Assembly (NCBI GenBank): GCA_019245255.1
Contig: JAFARV010000178.1
Coordinates: 1 to 5,338, forward strand
Origin: Acidobacteriaceae bacterium
GTDB lineage: Bacteria > Acidobacteriota > Terriglobia > Bryobacterales > Bryobacteraceae
DNA: 5,338 nt
Direction of reading: 5' to 3'
This document shows positions 1 through 4,653 of this stretch, in pieces; position 1 is the stretch's first letter, and every line of letters begins with the position of its first letter. Below the pieces are notes generated by a model. It ran no database searches. It worked only from the letters and a program-made list of their open reading frames with translations, and was not told the origin of the DNA. The position numbers and the translations under genes were made by a program.

Positions 1-79
1 TGACGCAGCCCGACATTCGCGGTTGCGATCACGCTACACTTTTCCACTCTGGCGTGATACCTTCTTCGTTGTCGGTGGC

Positions 80-685
80 ATGAAGATGCAGAAGTTCACT
101 CTGACCGCTAAACAGAGGATCCAGCAAGTAAAGAACGCGCAAACGAACTTCTATCTCGGCCTGGCCGCACTTGCGCTGCTTCAAAATCATGAGCACTACG
201 GAACGCTCGATCACGTTTCGGCCTCCATTGACGGGAAATATGGTTTTAAGTTCAGCGAAGCAGTTAAGCTGCTGGACCATCCGGAAGCGGGCCAATATGC
301 CCGGCAAGAGTTCCTTGTAATGCTATTTCGGATGATGCTTAAGGAACCCTTCGAGGTTGTGAAGGCCTATGCAGAGGACAACGGTGTGATGAATGAACTG
401 CAACGTCAACCGTGGTTTCACGTCGCTCGGCTTCTGAGGAATGCTGTGTCTCACGACTTCATGTTCACCTTCAGGCCTTTCGATTTGACGCTTCTTCCGC
501 TTGAGTGGAACGGGATTCGTATTGATGCAGGCATGTCTGACAAGCACGTCGCCGTTACGGACGTACCGATTGCGTCCGTGAAAGAGCTCGTCTCTAAGCT
601 TCGCGCGTTCCTCGAGGCTTACGTTAGAAAGACCATAACCCCCAAGGCGGGCGTGTTCGCGCCCGATTCTATCGCGAACGGCTAA
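80..685 (+). CDS. HEPN-domain protein, pEK499_p136-like (putative RNase)
   Basis: A mostly helical protein of about 201 residues. Near residues 120-125 it carries RNAVSH, the RNxxxH (Rx4H) signature of HEPN ribonuclease domains. The opening (QKFTLTAKQRIQQVKNAQ, then NFYLGLA) and the later WFHVARLLRNAVSHDF block resemble, from memory, the plasmid-encoded pEK499_p136 HEPN family, which is about 200 residues long. HEPN proteins with this motif usually cleave RNA in toxin-antitoxin or abortive-infection systems. I see no MNT-type nucleotidyltransferase partner in the window; one could lie to the left. I chose ATG at 80; ATG at 86 is equally possible because GGTGG at 74-78 sits better for it. An in-frame TTG at 23 would add 19 residues that do not look like the family. 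The gene converges on the transfer operon, and its TAA overlaps the opposing TAG. Family assignment is fairly sure; RNase activity and biological role are inferred. Confidence 0.75.
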   Translation: MKMQKFTLTAKQRIQQVKNAQTNFYLGLAALALLQNHEHYGTLDHVSASIDGKYGFKFSEAVKLLDHPEAGQYARQEFLVMLFRMMLKEPFEVVKAYAEDNGVMNELQRQPWFHVARLLRNAVSHDFMFTFRPFDLTLLPLEWNGIRIDAGMSDKHVAVTDVPIASVKELVSKLRAFLEAYVRKTITPKAGVFAPDSIANG

Positions 686-795
686 TGCAGCAGCGAGTAG
701 AACATCAACCCGCAAATGGCAATGAACAAAAACGCCAGCAGCCGGGCCATCCCGCCTCGCGCCATCATAGCCGTTAACACCAGAAGCAGTCTCAT
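682..795 (-). CDS. Very small hydrophobic protein downstream of traM (37 aa)
   Basis: An ATG-initiated frame of 37 codons that begins 15 bp after the traM stop, on the same strand. GGTGGG stands just before the ATG as a possible ribosome binding site. The protein starts MRLLLVLTAMMARGG, continues MARLLAFLFIAICGLMFYS and ends LLH, so it is almost wholly hydrophobic with two arginines between two apolar stretches. That fits one membrane helix with a short apolar lead, or a short hairpin. Its TAG (682-684) overlaps the TAA of the converging HEPN gene by two bases. I recognise no family. Its place at the end of traKLM suggests a membrane-bound transfer accessory or an entry-exclusion-like peptide, but that is a guess. 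A chance ORF cannot be excluded at this length; in its favour are the spacing, the Shine-Dalgarno-like site and the composition. Confidence 0.5.
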   Translation of the reverse strand: MRLLLVLTAMMARGGMARLLAFLFIAICGLMFYSLLH

Positions 796-810
796 TTCCC
801 ACCGATCATC

Positions 811-1209
811 CTAAAGCACACGGGCTCCGACCAGGAGACCAATTCCGAATAGGGCTAGTCCAGCCGCCAGCCCCAACGCGATCCACTTCAGATACGCCTC
901 CCACTTCCTGGCATTTGAATAGCCTTCGTCAGAGTCAGCCTCGGGTGACACAGTCGCCGCCCCCTCTTGTGGCAGCAGGGCGAGGCTCTTGACCTGCTCC
1001 GCCACGGCGATCCCTGCTCTCAGCCCGACACTTTCTGCAGACCGCTCTAGCTCGCCTGCGATCTGTTTCATTCGCGCCGCAACCTGCTCTACGGCATCTT
1101 CCAGCACCAACTGATTCAGCGCCACGAGCGCAAAGGCCGGGTCATCAGGATCGAGCCGGATCCCGTACCGAGCCGCCACTTCGCCAATTAGCCGCGCCGT
1201 GTTGTCCAT
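811..1209 (-). CDS. traM: TraM-like conjugal transfer protein with C-terminal membrane anchor
   Basis: A protein of 132 residues, close to RP4 TraM (about 145). The N-terminal stretch LIGEVAARYGIRLDPDDPA, followed by an alanine- and glutamate-rich helical segment, matches the TraM pattern of a short conserved head, then a coiled coil. The middle (about residues 30-80) is amphipathic and probably coiled. Residues about 82-98 are acidic and likely flexible. Residues about 108-132 (WIALGLAAGLALFGIGLLVGA) form one strong membrane helix at the very C-terminus, so the bulk should face the cytoplasm. TraM of RP4 is an accessory transfer protein of undefined biochemistry. The gene starts 8 bp after traL with no clear Shine-Dalgarno site, which suggests coupled translation. 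Identity rests on gene order (traK-traL-traM), size, head sequence and the terminal helix; sequence similarity itself is modest. Confidence 0.82.
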   Translation of the reverse strand: MDNTARLIGEVAARYGIRLDPDDPAFALVALNQLVLEDAVEQVAARMKQIAGELERSAESVGLRAGIAVAEQVKSLALLPQEGAATVSPEADSDEGYSNARKWEAYLKWIALGLAAGLALFGIGLLVGARVL

Positions 1210-1217
1210 TGGCGTGG

Positions 1218-1973
1218 TTATTGGGCGAACAACCGCTCGATCTGCTGAAACAAATCACGCTGGATCACCTTTAAGCGTTGTTTGGACATCAGCGAGAACC
1301 CGGCATCGGTGATCGCCTCGCGCAGTGTTAGCTTCCGGGCAATGACCTCCTCGAAGTCGCGCCCAAAAGTGTCCTGATTTCGCTTCACTATGTGCACCCA
1401 GCCGAAGACCTTCTCCACGCTCTCCTTATATGCGTTCATATCAATGAACTGCTTGCCGTCACGTTCGACCCGTCCGAAATACTCGTTCACCCAAACAATC
1501 ACATTCCGCTCGGACGTGCTCTCGGCCAAACTGCGAAAGCCTTTCAACGTATCAGCGAGCGCCTGGCCGCCCGTCACGACCGTATGCACATACAGATTCT
1601 TCCCAGCGGCGCTGAGGAGTTCCTGCACTTTGTTCTCCAGAATGTAGCTCCACAACGGAATGAACGTCGATGCGCCGTTGTCGATGACGAATACTCCATC
1701 CTCGGTCAGCAATCGTTCCATTAGCGCGTCAAACCCGCGTTGGTCGATATTGCCGTCGCGCATGAGATCGATGTGACGGGCACCGAGAGCGCGATATTGC
1801 AAAAACGTCTGATTCACCGGGTCGGTGTCGATGCACTCCACCTTACGGCCGTTTTCTACGAAATACTGGGCGAGAATACTGGCAACCAGCGATTTGCCGA
1901 CCCCTCCCTTGCCCTGAAGTGAAAGGTGAATCGCCGAGGTCAGCGGTTGCGCATCTGGGGTGCTCTTAGGCAT
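1218..1973 (-). CDS. traL: TraL-like ParA/MinD-family ATPase of conjugal transfer
   Basis: A 251-residue P-loop ATPase, about the length of RP4 TraL (241). It has the deviant Walker A motif QGKGGVGKS at residues 20-28, with signature Lys22 and P-loop Lys27. IDTDPVNQTF (48-57) is the A' motif, and VFVIDNGAS (94-102) is the Walker B region, with Asp98. The runs LQGKGGVGKS, CIDTDPVN, VIDNGAS, HTVVTGGQAL and the C-terminal YGRDF-like segment (here FGRDF) with RQRLKV-type ending follow RP4 TraL nearly block for block. This is therefore TraL rather than a partition ParA; no ParB or centromere-like partner gene is present. In RP4 the gene is auxiliary for transfer; its exact role is not settled. Start choice is firm: GAGGAG overlaps the traK stop and lies 5 bp from the ATG (TGAGGAGAATAGATG), so traK and traL are tightly coupled. 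Confidence 0.93.
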   Translation of the reverse strand: MPKSTPDAQPLTSAIHLSLQGKGGVGKSLVASILAQYFVENGRKVECIDTDPVNQTFLQYRALGARHIDLMRDGNIDQRGFDALMERLLTEDGVFVIDNGASTFIPLWSYILENKVQELLSAAGKNLYVHTVVTGGQALADTLKGFRSLAESTSERNVIVWVNEYFGRVERDGKQFIDMNAYKESVEKVFGWVHIVKRNQDTFGRDFEEVIARKLTLREAITDAGFSLMSKQRLKVIQRDLFQQIERLFAQ

Positions 1974-1978
1974 CTATT

Positions 1979-1984
1979 CTCCTC
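1979..1984 (-). promoter_or_regulatory. Shine-Dalgarno site of traL overlapping the traK stop
   Basis: On the minus strand the junction reads TGAGGAGAATAGATG. The GAGGAG starts inside the traK TGA and ends five bases before the traL ATG. It is the strongest ribosome binding site in the window. It implies that ribosomes ending traK can reinitiate on traL. Confidence 0.75.
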
Positions 1985-2381
1985 AAATCAACTCGTCTTC
2001 GTCTGGCGGCCCCGGAGGAAAGTCGAAACCGGGCCTGTTTGCGGTCCGCTCCCGAAAATTGTCAAGAGGATCTCGGTGCTGAGCGGGTGCAGCGTCCTTG
2101 ACAGGCCGGTGCTCCGCAATCTCCGCAGCAGCTTTCTCGACACTCGGGTCTGCGGTTTTACCCTGTTCCTCCCGCCGGAGCCGCCCAACATAGAGCGAAA
2201 GACGTGGGTAGCTGATTTGAATGCCGGCTTCGTTAAGACGTTTATGGATTGTCTTCAACGCCACGTGCCGTTCCAATGCAGCCTTGATTTCGGGCCACGC
2301 AAGTCGGACCCATCCCATGACGGTCGTTGGCGAATCGTCACGAAGTTTCCGAATCCTGCTGAGGTCGACTTTCTCGTCCAT
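1983..2381 (-). CDS. traK: TraK-like oriT-binding accessory protein
   Basis: A protein of 132 residues (RP4 TraK has 134) and the first gene of the leftward operon, starting right beside the presumed oriT. Residues about 22-65 (GWVRLAWPEIKAALERHV, then a KTIHKRLNEAGIQISYPRLSLYVGRLRRE segment) form a helix-turn-helix-like domain with the TraK pattern of AL-x-I-x-L-x-G-x-SY-x-R. The rest is a charged, alanine-, proline-rich tail ending FDFPPGPPDEDELI, much like the FTFNPTPDKKDLL end of RP4 TraK. RP4 TraK binds and wraps the oriT flank next to its own gene, and is thought to expose nic. Here the DNA next to the start holds five GTYCACA copies in helical phase, a natural target that would also allow autoregulation. 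That link is inference. ATG at 2381 is preceded by GGATGGTGAG. The match is by architecture and position more than by identity. Confidence 0.82.
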   Translation of the reverse strand: MDEKVDLSRIRKLRDDSPTTVMGWVRLAWPEIKAALERHVALKTIHKRLNEAGIQISYPRLSLYVGRLRREEQGKTADPSVEKAAAEIAEHRPVKDAAPAQHRDPLDNFRERTANRPGFDFPPGPPDEDELI

Positions 2382-2416
2382 CGCTCACCATCCAAAGCGG
2401 CGGCCGTAGCCACTTC

Positions 2417-2451
2417 GGACAACAGCCGTTCACATTTCTTCGCTGTTGTCC
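2417..2451. repeat. Perfect 10-bp inverted repeat in the oriT region
   Basis: GGACAACAGC (2417-2426) and GCTGTTGTCC (2442-2451) are exact reverse complements with a 15-base loop. The loop contains the first GTTCACA repeat, and the right arm overlaps the second. It could form a hairpin in single-stranded transferred DNA or act as a dimeric protein site. It is not followed by a T-tract, so it is not a terminator. Confidence 0.7.
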
Positions 2452-2514
2452 ACATTTCTTTCCGCCCACAGCCGTTTCGCGACCAAAGTTCACAGCAGTC
2501 CACAATGGTTCACA
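2428..2514 (+). repeat. Five GTYCACA direct repeats on a 10-bp lattice
   Basis: GTTCACA at 2428, GTCCACA at 2448, GTTCACA at 2488, GTCCACA at 2498 and GTTCACA at 2508. The steps are 20, 40, 10 and 10 bp, so all five face the same side of the helix. The first two also share a CACATTTCTT extension (2431-2440 and 2451-2460). A sixth, weaker CCCACA at 2465-2470 is out of phase. Such phasing is expected for a protein that wraps or bends DNA; the adjacent traK product is the natural candidate. Confidence 0.85.
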
Positions 2515-2590
2515 TCTCGAGCACCGCTGATAGCGTCAAAGACCCGGTAGTGGAACATAAAGGGATTGTTTAACAGGGGGTCTGATTCTT

Positions 2591-2654
2591 GCGTTCAATG
2601 CCCACGGTTTTCAGCGACTTACGTGTTTCACGTTCCGGCCGCCCTGTTGAACGC
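2591..2654. repeat. 8-bp inverted repeat and palindrome between oriT array and traJ
   Basis: GCGTTCAA (2591-2598) and TTGAACGC (2647-2654) are exact reverse complements 48 bp apart. Between them is ACGTG-TTT-CACGT (2621-2633), and the right arm overlaps the palindrome AACGCGCGTT (2650-2659). These may be operator or recognition sites for the ribbon-helix-helix protein encoded just downstream. The short arms mean some could be chance. Confidence 0.4.
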
Positions 2655-2708
2655 GCGTTTTACACCGTCCTGAGCACTCCCTTTCAACGCTTTAGCAGCA
2701 GGGGTCAC

Positions 2709-3131
2709 GTGCAGAAACAGACCAGACTTCGCGGCGTTCGCGTTTCCGAGGCACTCGACCGGCAGCTCGAACAAGCGGTTCGGCACCGCGGCTTTTCTAA
2801 CGCGAGCGCCTTTATCCGAGCCGCAATCGAAAAGGAACTCAAGGGAACCGGCCCGGTGGACACGCAAGCCGAGGAACGAATCGCCGCCAGCTTCGACCGC
2901 ATCAGCCGTGAGCTGAGAAAACTCGCGAATGTTCAGCAAGCTCTCTTCGCGTTTACGGATGCATTGGCACGCGTTTTTCTCCATTGCATACCGGAGCCAG
3001 CGGCCGGATCACACGAACAGTCGTTGGCGCGAGCAAAGGAACGTCACCACCGACTCCTGAAGATGGCGGCTCTGAGCATGCAAGGGGATGCACGCGCCGC
3101 CATGCTCGAGCTGGTGGACCGTGTCGAATAA
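2709..3131 (+). CDS. Ribbon-helix-helix mobilisation accessory protein in the TraJ position
   Basis: A protein of 140 residues from the GTG at 2709, comparable to RP4 TraJ (123). Residues 5-44 (TRLRGVRVSEALDRQLEQAV, then GFSNASAFIRAAIEKEL) form a classical ribbon-helix-helix DNA-binding fold with the turn around GFSNAS. Residues about 53-90 are a predicted coiled coil (ERIAASFDRISRELRKL, then NVQQALFAFTDALARVF). The C-terminal part is helical and includes a conserved-looking MQGDARAAM segment. Proteins of this shape sit just upstream of DUF3363 relaxases and play the TraJ/MobC/NikA role: binding near nic and loading the relaxase. I prefer GTG 2709 over TTG 2589 because AGGGG lies four bases upstream, the family domain begins there, and the 40 extra residues look non-coding and cover inverted repeats. 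Its end overlaps the relaxase start by 11 bp. Function is well supported; the traJ name would rest on position only. Confidence 0.8.
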   Translation: MQKQTRLRGVRVSEALDRQLEQAVRHRGFSNASAFIRAAIEKELKGTGPVDTQAEERIAASFDRISRELRKLANVQQALFAFTDALARVFLHCIPEPAAGSHEQSLARAKERHHRLLKMAALSMQGDARAAMLELVDRVE

Positions 3132-4353
3132 CCGGGATGAGGAATTCCGGCTTCATCCCAACCGGCCGCTTAGGGTCCGCGATGACGCGCGAGCATGGAG
3201 CGACGCATTCAAGCGAATTGTCCACTTCGCACGAACCACTAGTCGGAGAAAAAACACCGGCCAGCGCGGTGGGTCGGCCAGAGCATACAATCAGCGATGC
3301 GCGGTTCGCGTCACCTATTCGCCGAACAAGGTCGGCGGGCAATGGGCCGCACATGGACGATACCTCTCACGCGAGAGCGCAGCAGGGCAGGAGCCAGAGC
3401 AGCGCGGTTTCGGATCGGCCGGAGGCGACGTCGACATTCCCGCCACGCTTGGCCAGTGGCAGAAAGCCGGTGATCCGAGGTTGTTCAAGCTCATCACTTC
3501 TCCCGAATTCGGCGATCGTCTCGATTTGGAAAAGCACACCCGCGATTTAATGGCTCGCATGGAACGCGATCTCAAAACGAAGCTCGAGTGGGTCGCTATC
3601 ATTCACAGAAACACCGAGCACCCGCACGTACACATTGCGCTTCGCGGGGTGGACGAGAGCGGCACCGCGCTCCGCCTCCCTCGAGAATTCGTTAAATCCG
3701 GCATTCGCCAGCACGCGGAGGAGCTTGCGACTCAACAACTGGGTTACCGTACCAGATTGGATGCAGAAGAGGCCCAACGCCGGGAGGTACACCAGGCTCG
3801 ATTCACTTCATTGGATCGAACGATCCGAAAAACAGCCCGGTCAAGCGTCGACGGGACCGAGTTGACCGTTAACGCGGGCATTCAGTCGTCTTACTTGAGG
3901 AAACGGCTAATCGTGCTTGAAGAGATGGGCCTCGCCGAGCAGGACAACTCTCAAACTTGGCGAGTCCAGGCGAATTTCGAGCATGTACTCCGAGAGATGC
4001 AGAAGACCGCTGATCGGCAGAAAGCCCTCGCGGCCCATCGAGCCTTAATGTCGAATCCCAACCTGCCTTTCCAGATCACGGATATCCGCAAAATCGAGCA
4101 TCTACGCGGTCGCGTGCTCGGCCACGGCGAGGAAGAGAGCACCGGCCGAACGTACATGCTGCTCGAAGGCGATGACAAGAAGATTCATTTCATTTACCAC
4201 GACCGTTCGCTTCAAGAACATCGACGCGCGGGCGGTTTGAAGCCGAATACTAGGGTCAGCCTTCATCGAGTCAGCAAGCAACTTCAAGTCGCCGTCGAGC
4301 AAGACGTTCAGGCAGCGAAGCAGAGGTCGCGCTCACCGAAGCGCGCACGCTAG
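3121..4353 (+). CDS. MOBP-type relaxase (TraI-like), DUF3363-like C-terminus, compact
   Basis: A 410-residue relaxase from GTG 3121. The family-typical start RDEEFRLHPNRP follows at once, preceded by a basic linker. Residues 59-86 hold motif I, HGRYLSRE, with Tyr81 as the likely nicking tyrosine. ITSPEFGDRLDLEKHTRDLM (125-144) is the motif II region. Motif III, HRNTEHPHVHIALRG (162-176), supplies metal-binding His162, His169 and His171; the usual Asp at 164 is Asn. A winged-helix-like segment (about 250-285) includes LRKRLIVLEEMGLAEQ. Near residues 330-385, LRGRVLGHGEEESTGRTYML and IHFIYHD match the start of DUF3363. The relaxase should nick oriT, stay bound to the 5' end and pilot it to the recipient. 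Relatives I recall reach 600-700 residues with a longer tail; here the protein stops in a basic RSRSPKRAR end. An upstream ATG at 3088 would add 11 unlikely residues. Translation is probably coupled to the preceding gene. Confidence 0.93.
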   Translation: MSNNRDEEFRLHPNRPLRVRDDARAWSDAFKRIVHFARTTSRRKNTGQRGGSARAYNQRCAVRVTYSPNKVGGQWAAHGRYLSRESAAGQEPEQRGFGSAGGDVDIPATLGQWQKAGDPRLFKLITSPEFGDRLDLEKHTRDLMARMERDLKTKLEWVAIIHRNTEHPHVHIALRGVDESGTALRLPREFVKSGIRQHAEELATQQLGYRTRLDAEEAQRREVHQARFTSLDRTIRKTARSSVDGTELTVNAGIQSSYLRKRLIVLEEMGLAEQDNSQTWRVQANFEHVLREMQKTADRQKALAAHRALMSNPNLPFQITDIRKIEHLRGRVLGHGEEESTGRTYMLLEGDDKKIHFIYHDRSLQEHRRAGGLKPNTRVSLHRVSKQLQVAVEQDVQAAKQRSRSPKRAR

Positions 4354-4653
4354 CCGCGTTGCCAACTCACTTTGCCACCTGTGCCAGCGACTTTCGACGG
4401 GAACTTCGCGAAATTTACACCCAGTATTCAAGCATTGAAGCTCGAAGCTGACATCACGCGAAATTGAGCCGCGCCAAGAACTCTGACAGGTCTCGGCAAT
4501 GGATGCAACGGCGAAACCGAAACCGTGTTTTGGTCTTTTGATAGCAAGATTGACTTACCCGCGACCAGCACGGTGCTGAGGGGATGGACGGGTTGCCGAG
4601 CAGTGCATGTTCACCGCGACATCCAAAATGTAAGAACCAACGGGCGATCTCTT
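4354..4653. other. 300-bp intergenic stretch after the relaxase gene
   Basis: No convincing gene lies here. It separates the 3' ends of the relaxase gene (+) and the NACHT-like gene (-), so it need not hold promoters for either. It contains the palindrome TTCGCGAA (4405-4412), a short direct repeat CGCGAAATT (4407-4415 and 4457-4465, exactly 50 bp apart) and one weak hairpin (4516-4534). A 67-codon minus-strand frame covers part of it but reads like chance. The coupling-protein gene that often follows such relaxases is absent. Confidence 0.6.
4516..4539 (+). terminator. Weak candidate terminator after the relaxase gene
   Basis: ACCGAAAC-CGT-GTTTTGGT forms an 8-bp stem with one G-U pair and a three-base loop, followed by CTTTT. 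The stem is only moderately stable and the T-run is four bases, so it is a poor intrinsic terminator. It lies about 160 bp past the relaxase stop. No better candidate was seen. Confidence 0.25.

Larger units (their letters stand above)
2382..2708. other. Probable oriT and divergent promoter region
   Basis: This 327-bp stretch lies between the divergent traK and traJ/relaxase operons, exactly where RP4 has oriT. It contains five GTYCACA repeats, a perfect 10-bp inverted repeat beside them, a wider 8-bp inverted repeat and a 10-bp palindrome nearer traJ. In the RP4 layout nic lies between the traK-side array and traJ, with the cut strand antisense to traJ. The best site by that rule is CCCCCTG/TTAAAC on the minus strand (cut between 2574 and 2573), which keeps only the CCTG of the RP4 core ATCCTG. 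A minus-strand promoter might use TTGACG (2534-2539) with a poor -10 overlapping the last repeat. No convincing plus-strand promoter was found. oriT identity is likely; nic is unresolved. Confidence 0.65.

Noticed and set aside
23..79. TTG start adding 19 residues to the HEPN protein
   Set aside because: No Shine-Dalgarno site, a rare start codon, and a sequence unlike the family N-terminus; ATG at 80 or 86 is better.
648..665. GC-rich hairpin CGGGCG-TGTTCG-CGCCCG near the end of the HEPN gene
   Set aside because: It lies inside the coding sequence and has no T-tract on either strand, so it does not qualify as a terminator.
323..802. 159-codon minus-strand frame
   Set aside because: It is antisense to most of the HEPN gene and conflicts with the small hydrophobic ORF; its sequence is arginine- and histidine-rich with no recognisable pattern.
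1218..1973. ParA partition gene
   Set aside because: The Walker motifs fit ParA in general, but the conserved blocks and traK/traM neighbours fit TraL; no ParB-like gene is present.
1926..2573. 215-codon plus-strand frame
   Set aside because: It runs antisense to traK and across the repeat array; no domain is visible and the traK reading is well supported.
2984..3550. 188-codon plus-strand frame overlapping the TraJ-like and relaxase genes
   Set aside because: It is low-complexity, rich in Arg, Gly and Ser, and lies in another frame of two well-supported genes.
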